Of a stretch of DNA of 64,000 nt, positions 16,387 through 24,192 are shown one piece after another. The stretch lies in contig NZ_JBALHR010000017.1 in assembly GCF_036964905.1 (NCBI RefSeq), positions 1-64,000 of the forward strand, written 5' to 3'. How positions within the stretch are numbered: position 1 is the stretch's first letter; every line of letters starts with the position of its first letter. The position numbers were made by a program, and so were the translations under genes. Origin of the DNA: Gemmobacter denitrificans (GTDB taxonomy: Bacteria > Pseudomonadota > Alphaproteobacteria > Rhodobacterales > Rhodobacteraceae). The notes beneath the pieces were generated by a model. It saw only the letters and a list, made by a program, of their open reading frames with translations. It was not told the origin of the DNA and searched no databases.

Positions 16387-16806
16387 TCAGCCCTCGGCCG
16401 CCACCTTACGGATGCGTTCCACCATGGCACGCACCCCGTTCGACCGCTGCGATGACAGATGTTCGTTCAATCCCAGCCGGGCCAGTTCTGCCACGGCATC
16501 GACACGGCCCACCTGTTCCAGCGTCAGCCCGTCATACAATGCGTGCAGCACGGCGATCAGGCCCCGCACGATCATGGCATCCGAGGTGCCCTGAAACCCG
16601 AAACGCGCGTCGGGGCCCGATCCATCGACCATGGGCCGCAGCCAGACCTGACTGGCGCATCCGTCCACCTTGAAGGCGGGCACCTGAAAGGCCGGATCAA
16701 GATCGGGAAACGCCTTGCCCAGATCGATGACATGGCGATAACGGTCTTCCCAATCCTCGAGAAATTCGAAGGTTTCGACGATTTCTTCAAAGGCGGGGCT
16801 GGCCAT
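16387..16806 (-). CDS. sufE: SufE-like sulfur acceptor
   Basis: 139-residue SufE-family protein. It accepts persulfide sulfur from cysteine desulfurase SufS and stimulates Fe-S cluster assembly. The sulfur-carrying cysteine is in KVDGCASQVWL (C50), and the fold signature GLIAVLHALYDG and the C-terminal RSNGVRAMVERIR are typical. The ATG at 16806 is preceded by AAGGAGAC. Longer upstream frames are rejected. The suf operon is not in this window, so the gene is solitary, as is common in this group. Confidence 0.92.
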   Translation of the reverse strand: MASPAFEEIVETFEFLEDWEDRYRHVIDLGKAFPDLDPAFQVPAFKVDGCASQVWLRPMVDGSGPDARFGFQGTSDAMIVRGLIAVLHALYDGLTLEQVGRVDAVAELARLGLNEHLSSQRSNGVRAMVERIRKVAAEG

Positions 16807-16961
16807 CGCTGTCTCCTTCCCGGCGGAATGGGCTACAGCTAGGCGCTTGGTGCGAAAAGGTCCAGAGGGGCGCTTTTCAAATGCGCCTGCATCGGCTAGC
16901 CAAGGAGGGCGATGCACGACAGCCGCGCGCAAAATCTGCGGGGCCAATAAGGGTGATGGGC

Positions 16962-17417
16962 ATGAAGAAACCGCTGCTGGCCGCCTTGGGCATGGTGATG
17001 TTCGTATCCGCCTGCGGAACGATCCGGGACTCGCGGCTTAACCCGTTCAACTGGTTTGGCGGGCCCACGGAAACGGTGGTGGTGGCCGAAGATGCCGATC
17101 CGCTGGACCCGCGTCCGCTGGTGGCGCAGATCACCGATCTGAAGATCGAGCCGATCCCCGATGGCGCACTGGTTCGTGCAACCGGCCTGCCGCCGACGCA
17201 GGCCTGGTGGGACGCCGAACTGGTGGAAGGCGAGATCAGCGCCGAAGGTGTTCTGACCTATGAATTCCGCCTGCGCGCGCCGCTGCAGCCGACGGCTGTC
17301 GGCACGCCGCGCGCGCGCCAGATCGTCGTGGCCGCGCCGATCAGCCATTCCAAGCTGGCCGGAGTGCGGGCGATTACGGTGCAGGGCGCCAGCAACGCCC
17401 TGACCAGCCGACGCTGA
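16962..17417 (+). CDS. Predicted lipoprotein, conserved hypothetical
   Basis: 151-residue protein with start MKKPLLAALG, a hydrophobic stretch and a lipobox VSAC at about 17-20, then RLNPFNWFGG and a beta-rich domain with no recognised family. The start at 16962 is chosen over two nearby in-frame alternatives because AAGGG sits 8 nt upstream. The NPFNWFG segment recurs in alphaproteobacterial lipoproteins next to the signal peptide. It converges with the leftward AAA+ cluster, leaving 6 nt. The function is unknown. Confidence 0.75.
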   Translation: MKKPLLAALGMVMFVSACGTIRDSRLNPFNWFGGPTETVVVAEDADPLDPRPLVAQITDLKIEPIPDGALVRATGLPPTQAWWDAELVEGEISAEGVLTYEFRLRAPLQPTAVGTPRARQIVVAAPISHSKLAGVRAITVQGASNALTSRR

Positions 17418-17423
17418 GACCGC

Positions 17424-18077
17424 CTATTTGCGCCCGAACAGGCGCGACCAGAACCCGCGTGCCTTTTCGCGCGCGGCATCTGCCTGCTGATCCATCGCCT
17501 CAAGCGTATTGTTCAGGTCATCCACCGCCGGTTCGATCATGCGTTCCTTGAACTGCGCCCACATGCGCCACAGCATCAGCCACAGCCCGCCCAGCATCAG
17601 CAGGACCACGATATTGACCCAAGGGATCAGCCGCACATCTGGCCCTTCGACCGCGCGCAGCTTCACCGCATTGGGGTAGATCGAGAAGATCGGCATGCGC
17701 CAGCCGTAATGGGTGACAGCCACCCATTGCGGGGCGCTCGCCGGGCTGACAAGGTTTGATGCTTCGGCCTGCAGGTTGGAGCTGTCATATTTGAAATAGG
17801 GAGGCCAGATCCAGCCGGTATCCTCGTTGCGATAGACCATCACATCGCCATCGGGAAAGACGGCCTCGATAAAGCGGATATCGCGGCGTTCGACACTTGC
17901 CGTGGTCGAACCGCTGTCGGGCGAGGCATAGAAGATGGAATTCGCGCCCACTTCGGTCAGCCGGTTATAGGTTCCGGTGATGCGCACGACATCGCGATGC
18001 GGCAGGGTGTAATGCAGGAAAGCCCCCACCACCACGAGCAGGATCAGCCGGATGGCCCATTTCAACTTTGTCCACAT
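17424..18077 (-). CDS. DUF1523 family membrane protein
   Basis: 217-residue protein. An N-terminal transmembrane helix (about 8-25) runs into HYTLPHRDVVRITGTYNR, the signature of DUF1523. A large probably periplasmic domain follows (about 30-150), then a second helix near 155-175 (PWVNIVVLLMLGGLWLML) and a charged cytoplasmic tail with possible coiled coil. The start at 18077 is preferred because AGGGAG lies 8 nt upstream. It is the last gene of the six-gene leftward AAA+ cluster, 15 nt after the small membrane protein. The function is unknown. Confidence 0.75.
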   Translation of the reverse strand: MWTKLKWAIRLILLVVVGAFLHYTLPHRDVVRITGTYNRLTEVGANSIFYASPDSGSTTASVERRDIRFIEAVFPDGDVMVYRNEDTGWIWPPYFKYDSSNLQAEASNLVSPASAPQWVAVTHYGWRMPIFSIYPNAVKLRAVEGPDVRLIPWVNIVVLLMLGGLWLMLWRMWAQFKERMIEPAVDDLNNTLEAMDQQADAAREKARGFWSRLFGRK

Positions 18078-18092
18078 GACCAGCACTCCCTG

Positions 18093-18359
18093 TCAGTCGT
18101 AATTCACGAAATAGACGGTTGCGGCAATCGCCGCCATGGGCAGGATATAGACCAGCCACAAAAGTTTCAGATGCAGGCTGCGCCCGTAATCCTTCATCTG
18201 GCTGTCCACCCAGGCATCGCGATCTCCGGTCATGCCTTCGGCATCGAAGCGTTTCTCCAGTGCCTCGCGGCGGGTTGACCGGAAATAGACCCGCAGCAGC
18301 CAGTAGAACAGCGTCAGTATGACAAGGCCAAATGCCCAAGCCCGCAGAATGGCGATCAT
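18093..18359 (-). CDS. Small two-helix membrane protein
   Basis: 88-residue protein with two predicted transmembrane segments, about 5-24 (RAWAFGLVILTLFYWLLRVY) and 67-86. They are separated by a charged segment with RSTRREALEKRFDAEG. Its ATG overlaps the stop of the 454-residue gene upstream (ATGA), so it is co-translated with that gene. No family was recognised. It may anchor or regulate the soluble partners of the cluster at the inner membrane, which is inference from context. Confidence 0.75.
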   Translation of the reverse strand: MIAILRAWAFGLVILTLFYWLLRVYFRSTRREALEKRFDAEGMTGDRDAWVDSQMKDYGRSLHLKLLWLVYILPMAAIAATVYFVNYD

Positions 18360-19720
18360 CGTCTTACCGCTCCCCATGGTCCAACAGCGCGGATCAGCCC
18401 CGGCGCCGGTTTCGGTCCGTCGCGCATTTCCGGCCGGGCAGCATCATCCATGCCGGGTTCGGCGCCGAACAGCGCGGCACGCGCCCCTTGCCGGTCCACC
18501 AGATATTCCCGTTCCAGAAAATCCGCCACATATTGCCGCTTGCGATCAGACCAGCGGCGATAGCTGGCATAAAACAGCTCCTTGTGGGTGATATAAAGCT
18601 GCCGCACATCCAGCGGTGCCAGTTCGGCCAGCAGCATGTTCACCAGATCGCGGTCTTTTCCGGGGGCTGCGCGGAAAGCATAGAAAAAGGCCGGATGGTC
18701 TGCCGACAGGCGCGGCCAGTCGCCTGCCCCTTCGACCCAGGCCAGCATGGCAGCCAGCCCCTTGAATTCATCCGGCAGGGCCGCGCCGATCCGATGCGCG
18801 ATCTTGCGCAGATCAGGCCGGGTGGCCTGCCCGAGATCAAGGTTCAGCGCATCCGCCGCATCGACAAGAATGAAATCCATCTTCTGCCGCAGGATCGCCG
18901 CCGAATCTGCGCCACGCGCCCGCACGATGGGTTCGATCAGCCCGTTGCGATCCAGCCAGTCGGCAATCGCCGTGCGGTCTGTCAGGTCCATCACCGGCGC
19001 GACGGGCACGGAACCAAGGCTGGCCTTCGGCAGGGCAGACACCACACCCGGAAAGCGCACATCGCGGAAAATGTAGATGCCGCCGAAATGCGAGGTCCAG
19101 AAATTCGGCTGCTCAAAGCTCATGGCGGGCAACGCGATCGGCACGCGCGTCACATCGCCGGTCTTTCGGGCCAGTTCGATCATGTCGGCAATCAGCAGAT
19201 CGTCGCGCCAGCCATCGGGTTCGCGGCGGAACCGGTCGATCAGCCCGGCCAGCTTTTCCGCATCGCGCACATGCGACCCGATCGTATCGGCGCGCACGGT
19301 GACGCGGCGGATATCGAACAGTGCGGCGGGTGTGGGGGCGTCGTAGATCGTGTTTTCCAATTCGCCCGCCACGGCATCGCGGGCCGTCAGGGCGAACAAC
19401 TGGGCCTCGTTCCTTTCGATGAACTGCTGAAGGATCCCGCGCGAGGTGGAGAATTTGATGTTCAAGAGCGGCGCCGTCTTTTGGGCCGTGGTCAGCAGGA
19501 TGAACTGGCGGTTGCAGCCATTGGGGTTCAGGTAAAGATCATCGCCCAATTCATCGCCGATTTCGGGGGAATAGCCGGAAATGTCAATGTGAAAATCGGA
19601 TAGCTGCGTATCCTTGCCCGTCAGATGCTTCATCGCGCGCCGATAGCGTTCCACCAGCGCGGGCGAGGAGACCTCTACCAGATTGCCGAACATCAGGCCC
19701 TTGGCGATAAGGCGTTTCAT
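18356..19720 (-). CDS. Conserved uncharacterised protein (DUF6638-like)
   Basis: 454-residue soluble protein without transmembrane segments, signal peptide or recognised catalytic motif. Parts are rich in aromatic and charged residues (GGIYIFRDVRFPG, DFILVDAADALNLDLG). It begins MKRLIAKGLMFGNLVEVSSPALVERYRRAMKHL, a start I associate with a Rhodobacterales family of unknown function, possibly DUF6638. It lies 106 nt downstream of the AAA+ ATPase and is coupled to the small membrane protein. It is a likely functional partner of the ATPase. The family name is from memory and unverified. Confidence 0.7.
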   Translation of the reverse strand: MKRLIAKGLMFGNLVEVSSPALVERYRRAMKHLTGKDTQLSDFHIDISGYSPEIGDELGDDLYLNPNGCNRQFILLTTAQKTAPLLNIKFSTSRGILQQFIERNEAQLFALTARDAVAGELENTIYDAPTPAALFDIRRVTVRADTIGSHVRDAEKLAGLIDRFRREPDGWRDDLLIADMIELARKTGDVTRVPIALPAMSFEQPNFWTSHFGGIYIFRDVRFPGVVSALPKASLGSVPVAPVMDLTDRTAIADWLDRNGLIEPIVRARGADSAAILRQKMDFILVDAADALNLDLGQATRPDLRKIAHRIGAALPDEFKGLAAMLAWVEGAGDWPRLSADHPAFFYAFRAAPGKDRDLVNMLLAELAPLDVRQLYITHKELFYASYRRWSDRKRQYVADFLEREYLVDRQGARAALFGAEPGMDDAARPEMRDGPKPAPGLIRAVGPWGAVRR

Positions 19721-19826
19721 CGGGTGGCCTCATGGCCGCCCGATGCGTCAGGCAAGGACACCCAGCATACCCCAGCGTCGCTCCGATGATGAAGGGTGTT
19801 AGCGGTCTTCGCGAGCGTCTCCCCCG

Positions 19827-21752
19827 TCATCCCCGACCCTCCAGATACCTGCGCTTGGCTTCCTCGGCGCGGCCCATGTCGCGTATCATTCCGGCAATCG
19901 CCACCTCGTCGGATTTGTCGGCATAGCGGAATTCGCTATCGGCATAGCGGTTGATTTCCTGCAGCACCATCTCCACCGTGATCGGGGTCATCAGGTTGCG
20001 GATCATGTCCAGCTTGCGGTCATAGGGCTGGAACAGGAACAGTTCGGGATTGGCCATCCAGTCGTCGGGCAATTCGAAATCCATGGCCCGCACCTTCACC
20101 GCATCGGTGATGTTCTTCACCGCCCGGCCGGTGAACCGGTCATCCGCCTTCTGGATCGCCTTCAGATAGCTGCCCAATTTGGCGATGGTGTCGAGCGGGC
20201 CGATCTCGGCGGCCAGACGGTCGAATACCCGGATCAGCCCGTCTTCCTGCGGGCGGGAATGGCGATCAAAGCTGGCGGCCACGGCGCGCTTGATTTCCTG
20301 CGCGGCAAACAGATCATGATCCCCCAGCGGGATGGAGTGGTTCTTGCCCAGAAGCAGGCTGAGGATATCGATGTAATCCTCGCGGCTTTGCGGGCCATCG
20401 ACCAGAAACCGCGCACCCGCCCGTTGGCGCAGCGCATCATCGACATTTTCGGGATAGTTGGAAAACATGCCAAAGGTGCAATTGCCGCGCACCACGGTAT
20501 TGGCCCCGGCAAAGGCCTCCATGAACACCGCCGTCACCTCTTGCTGGCCCGCGCTGGATTGCCGGTCACCGCGTTTGCCGGCGATCTGGTCGATATCGTC
20601 GATGGTGCCAAAAGCGATCACCGCCGGGTCGATGATATTGGTGATGAAGGCCTTGGCGTTCTGGCCCGACTTGCCCTGATAGCTGTCGATCTGGTCGATG
20701 CTGAAATTCTGATAGCGGAAAGGATAGCCCGCCGCGGCGCAGTAATCGTTCAACAGCCCCGCCATCATCTGGATCAGCGTGGTCTTGCCGGTGCCGGGTT
20801 TGCCATCGCCCATGAAGGTGAAGATGAAGCCGCCCAGTTCCGCAAAGGGGTTCAGCTTGCGGGTGAAATCATAGGCCATCAGCATCTTGGCCAGCCGCAT
20901 CGCTTGATACTTGGCGATGTGGTTGCCGATCACCTCGGTCGGCTTCTTGAATTGCATGGTCAGCGTGCTGCCCTTGGCGACCCGGGCGGGCGTAAAGCCT
21001 GCCAGGGTCAATCCGTCCGCCTCTATCCGCCAGCTGCCTGCGGCAAAGGCCGCGGTGGCGGGCGTGGTGTCGGCGCGGGCCGCGATGCGGGTCATCAGTG
21101 CCTCGGCAAAGGCGGCAAGGGTCGCGATCAGGCGCGGGTCATCGGTGGCATGGGCGGCGATATCCTGATCCAGTTCCCACAGCACGCCCTGCAGCGCCAG
21201 GGGGGCGTTGTCGGTCAGGATCTCCTCGACCGTGCCGATTTCCACCGTCACCTCGCCCTGATGGGGCGCCAGAACAAAGGCCAGCGTGTTGGCAAAGACA
21301 TGCAGAACCACAAGCGATTCCGCGGCCAGAAGGGCAGAGAATTCGGCCCGGCGCGGGTCTGGCAGGCGGGCCTCCAGATTGGCGCGCTTCAGCTCGGTCA
21401 ACGGCGTGGCCTGGGCAAAGGTTTCCCCCATCGCCAGCGCCACGGCCAGTGCCCGCCGCAAGGCGCCAAGCGCGGTGGCCTGCTGCGGGGTCACCAGCCC
21501 ATCACCCAGGGCTTCGATCCGCTCCATCAGCCGCACACCGCCGGGCCGGGCCGTGGGGCGCGCGGCCATCCCCGGCACGGTCGATCGGAACCTTGGCCGG
21601 GCCGGGATGCCGGGCGCGGTTTCGCCCTGTGCAGTGGCCAAGGGGGTGGCAATGCGGGGGGCATGATCAAAACCTGCCAGCAGCGCCAGCGCCGCCGCAT
21701 AATGGCTGCGGATGCTGTCCTCGGTCAGTTCCATCGTGTCGCGCGTGGTCAT
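19827..21752 (-). CDS. AAA+ ATPase of uncharacterised cluster
   Basis: 641-residue protein. A unique N-terminal region (about 1-290) precedes an AAA+ module. Walker A is GDGKPGTGKTT near 313-323, Walker B is VIAFGTIDDID near 370-380, and a sensor-1-like NCTFGMFSNYPENV with following arginines (RQRAGARF) lies near 425-450. A C-terminal helical lid follows. No protease, helicase or metal-chelatase signature was seen, so a protein-remodelling role is most likely. It starts 3 nt after the upstream gene's stop, and GGTGAG lies just before the ATG. It is the central enzyme of the six-gene cluster. Confidence 0.8.
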   Translation of the reverse strand: MTTRDTMELTEDSIRSHYAAALALLAGFDHAPRIATPLATAQGETAPGIPARPRFRSTVPGMAARPTARPGGVRLMERIEALGDGLVTPQQATALGALRRALAVALAMGETFAQATPLTELKRANLEARLPDPRRAEFSALLAAESLVVLHVFANTLAFVLAPHQGEVTVEIGTVEEILTDNAPLALQGVLWELDQDIAAHATDDPRLIATLAAFAEALMTRIAARADTTPATAAFAAGSWRIEADGLTLAGFTPARVAKGSTLTMQFKKPTEVIGNHIAKYQAMRLAKMLMAYDFTRKLNPFAELGGFIFTFMGDGKPGTGKTTLIQMMAGLLNDYCAAAGYPFRYQNFSIDQIDSYQGKSGQNAKAFITNIIDPAVIAFGTIDDIDQIAGKRGDRQSSAGQQEVTAVFMEAFAGANTVVRGNCTFGMFSNYPENVDDALRQRAGARFLVDGPQSREDYIDILSLLLGKNHSIPLGDHDLFAAQEIKRAVAASFDRHSRPQEDGLIRVFDRLAAEIGPLDTIAKLGSYLKAIQKADDRFTGRAVKNITDAVKVRAMDFELPDDWMANPELFLFQPYDRKLDMIRNLMTPITVEMVLQEINRYADSEFRYADKSDEVAIAGMIRDMGRAEEAKRRYLEGRG

Positions 21753-21755
21753 CGC

Positions 21756-22886
21756 TCACCTCACCGGCAAAAGGCGCCCGCCCGCGCCGACAACGAATTT
21801 CCGAAGATCGGCAAAGCCGGGCGGGTTCAGCTCTGCCATCGCCTGATAGGGGCGCTCGGGCAGCACGATCATGCGTTCGATGCGGCTGGTGCCGGTATCG
21901 GCCCCGATCATCGGGTGCAGCTGCCAGATCTGCCGCGCCACGGTGGAAAACCAGCCGTCCTTGACCGGTTCCTCACGCTCTGCGACCAGATCTTCGACCG
22001 TCCAGACCAGAGCCCAATCTTCGCCCGGTGGGGCCATGGCACTTTCCAGCACCTGCGCGATTGGCCCGGATTGCCGGGTGAAACTGTGCGAATGCATCGG
22101 CCCCAGCGTGATGCGGCGCAGCCGCTTGGGGTGCAGATCGGGGAAATCGATGTCAAACCCCTGCGCAATGGTCAGCAGCTTCAGTCCCGATACGGCCTGT
22201 GCCATCAGATGCGCGCGCACCTCGGGCCAGCGCCGGTCGTCGCTGGGCAGCGGGCGCTTGCCGCCATCTTCCACATCCATCAGATAGACGACCGGCAGAT
22301 TGCTTTGCGTATCATAGACCGCCCAATGCAGCAGAAATTGCCGCCGGTCGCCCTTGTCGGCCACCCATTGCCCATCGACATCGTTGCGCGCCAGAAACTG
22401 CCCGCCCGCCAGCAAGGATTCGTAGTACAGCCGTTGTGACAGCGCGAATTGCAGCTTGGTCGGCACAGACAGATCACCGACGATCTGGCGGATCATGCGA
22501 TCCTTCAACTCGGGCTCCGAGGCCATGCCCGCCAGATGCTTGTCGGCCTGCGCGGCATCGACGGCCATGACCATCAGTTCCTGTGCGACCGGAAAGCCGC
22601 TTTCGTGTCGGTCAAAGCTGGGCGCTCCGGGCAGCGTGCCATCGACCCGGCCGGTCATAAGATATTTGTGCGACAGGGCGCGGAAACTGGCCGCCAGTTT
22701 TTGCACATAACCTGCCAGCACCCGCGCCTCCAGCCGGGTCAGCCGTCCTTCGGATTCCAGTTCGGCGGCGACGCGGGCCAGATGCGGCAGGATCCTGTCG
22801 AACTTGGCAAAGTAGCGCCGGGCCAGCAGGCTTTCCGACAGGGTCGCATGATCGCTGACCAGCGCCTCTTTTACCGCGTCTGACAC
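21756..22886 (-). CDS. Uncharacterised cluster protein, 376 residues
   Basis: 376-residue soluble protein of no recognised family. The helical N-terminal half contains RLEARVLAGYVQKL, and the C-terminal half is more globular, with DTQSNLPVVYLMDVEDGG. The start is a GTG directly after the upstream stop (TAAGTG), with GGGG 5 nt before it, so the two genes are tightly coupled. It has no signal peptide and no transmembrane helix. It sits between the coiled-coil protein and the AAA+ ATPase, and adaptor or substrate-recognition function is only a guess from this position. Confidence 0.7.
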   Translation of the reverse strand: MSDAVKEALVSDHATLSESLLARRYFAKFDRILPHLARVAAELESEGRLTRLEARVLAGYVQKLAASFRALSHKYLMTGRVDGTLPGAPSFDRHESGFPVAQELMVMAVDAAQADKHLAGMASEPELKDRMIRQIVGDLSVPTKLQFALSQRLYYESLLAGGQFLARNDVDGQWVADKGDRRQFLLHWAVYDTQSNLPVVYLMDVEDGGKRPLPSDDRRWPEVRAHLMAQAVSGLKLLTIAQGFDIDFPDLHPKRLRRITLGPMHSHSFTRQSGPIAQVLESAMAPPGEDWALVWTVEDLVAEREEPVKDGWFSTVARQIWQLHPMIGADTGTSRIERMIVLPERPYQAMAELNPPGFADLRKFVVGAGGRLLPVR

Positions 22887-23960
22887 TTAGGCCCCGTACT
22901 GGTTCTTGTCATGCTTTTCGACAATCGCCGCAAAGCGCCGGGCAAAGCGTTCATCGGCCTTGGCCTTGGCTTCCAGAATCTGGCGGGCAAAGACCATATG
23001 GCCTTCATGGGCCTCCAGCATATCGGCCATTTTCTGGTTGGTGGCGGCCCCGATGGCGGCCATGGCGGCCTGCGCTTCCTGATCGGTTTTTACCCCGATT
23101 TCGTTGATCCGATGCGCCACATCCTGCTGCTGCGCGGTTTTCAGGCTGGAGGTCAGCGCATCATACAGGACCACGCGCTGCTTGGTATCGGTCTGCAGCT
23201 TGTTGATCAGCACCATCTGGGTTGCGGCCTGATTTTGCAGGCTGTCCACCCAGGTCTTGCCCTTTTCGATATAGCGTTCGAGGGTCTGGCTTTTGGCCAG
23301 CTTCACCTGTTCATCCTGTACCAGCGCGTTGTAGCGGGTGTTCAGCGTGGCCAGATCGGTTTCCAGCTTGGTGCGGGCGGCGGCGTCCTGTTCCACCGAA
23401 ATGCGGTTTTCCAGATCGATGATCTGCGGGTCCATCCCGGCGATTTCCTTGCGCACGGCTTCCAGTGCGGCGACAGTGCCTTCGCGTTCGTCCAGCGTGG
23501 AGACAAGGTTCGCCTCGACTTTGGTCTTTTGCGCATTCAGCAGATCAAGCTGGCCCTGCAGCAGTTTCACGATCACATCCGATTTGGCGATCAGATCCTG
23601 CAGCTTGTCATCGATCGAGGCACCGCGCAGCCGTTCCTGCCGCATCGATTCCGATTTGGCCGAGGAAAAGAAGCCGATCACGCTTTCCATCGTGGTTTTT
23701 GACCGGAGTTCATTGAAATCTTCGGTAAAGCCCGCCGTTACATCATCCAGCCCCATGATGAGTTCCGCGATATTGGCGTTCATCACATCGGCATGGTTGC
23801 GCACATCTTCCAGCGTGGCATTTTCCACGTCGATGGCTGCCTCGCCCTGATCAAGCTTGTCGCGCGCCGCATCGATCCGGCTGGTGATCGCCGTGATCTT
23901 TTCCTGCGCCGCCGCTATCTGTTTCTGGCTTTCGGCAATCTGGCTGTCAAAGTCCGACAT
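22887..23960 (-). CDS. Coiled-coil protein heading the AAA+ cluster
   Basis: 357-residue, almost entirely helical, predicted coiled-coil protein. Heptad-like stretches run through about 5-60 and 125-270 (DLLNAQKTKVEANL, LETDLATLNTRYNAL). A stretch resembling the helical TelA/KlaA toxic-anion-resistance proteins lies around TQMVLINKLQTDTKQR; this likeness is by eye and may be only compositional. The ATG at 23960 follows GGAGGG. It is the first gene of the cluster, 34 nt downstream of the heat-shock-like promoter candidate. There is no signal peptide, so it is cytoplasmic or peripheral. Confidence 0.75.
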   Translation of the reverse strand: MSDFDSQIAESQKQIAAAQEKITAITSRIDAARDKLDQGEAAIDVENATLEDVRNHADVMNANIAELIMGLDDVTAGFTEDFNELRSKTTMESVIGFFSSAKSESMRQERLRGASIDDKLQDLIAKSDVIVKLLQGQLDLLNAQKTKVEANLVSTLDEREGTVAALEAVRKEIAGMDPQIIDLENRISVEQDAAARTKLETDLATLNTRYNALVQDEQVKLAKSQTLERYIEKGKTWVDSLQNQAATQMVLINKLQTDTKQRVVLYDALTSSLKTAQQQDVAHRINEIGVKTDQEAQAAMAAIGAATNQKMADMLEAHEGHMVFARQILEAKAKADERFARRFAAIVEKHDKNQYGA

Positions 23961-23993
23961 CGGGCCCTCCGGCAAAGTAATTCAGTTTTACAT

Positions 23994-24020
23994 CTATGGG
24001 GTCACAGGCCTGTGACCAAG
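23994..24020 (-). promoter_or_regulatory. Heat-shock-type promoter candidate with internal 18-bp palindrome
   Basis: On the minus strand CTTGGTC (24020-24014), 12 nt and CCCCATAG (24001-23994) resemble the RpoH consensus CTTGAAA and CCCCATnT with allowed spacing. The stretch 24000-24017 is a perfect palindrome, GGTCACAGGCCTGTGACC, that occupies the spacer and parts of both boxes. A dimeric regulator bound there would exclude polymerase. Transcription would start near 23988, about 28 nt before the coiled-coil gene. Confidence 0.5.
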
Positions 24021-24101
24021 ATCCCGCACGCGAAAATTGTGCGGTTCAGGCAACAACCTGCGACAGCGGACCATGAAATGCAACCGGCTTGCACAAAGGC
24101 G

Positions 24102-24189
24102 CACGCGCCCCGTTGGGGCGCGTGAACGTCGATTTTCGATGTGGCCCTTTCGGGGCAAAGGCGCAGACAGACCGGGGCATCCGGCCCCG
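24102..24189 (-). terminator. Hairpins downstream of pheT
   Basis: Two inverted repeats follow the pheT stop on the minus strand: CGGGGC/GCCCCG (24173-24178 and 24184-24189), and a perfect 10-bp CACGCGCCCC/GGGGCGCGTG with a 3-nt loop (24102-24111 and 24115-24124). Neither has a strong T-run. They separate pheT from the AAA+ cluster and support a separate promoter for the latter. Confidence 0.5.
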
Positions 24190-24192
24190 ATG

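Noticed and set aside
22887..23960. Naming the coiled-coil protein TelA (tellurite resistance)
   Set aside because: The resemblance may be due only to helical, glutamine- and lysine-rich composition; no diagnostic motif could be fixed by eye.
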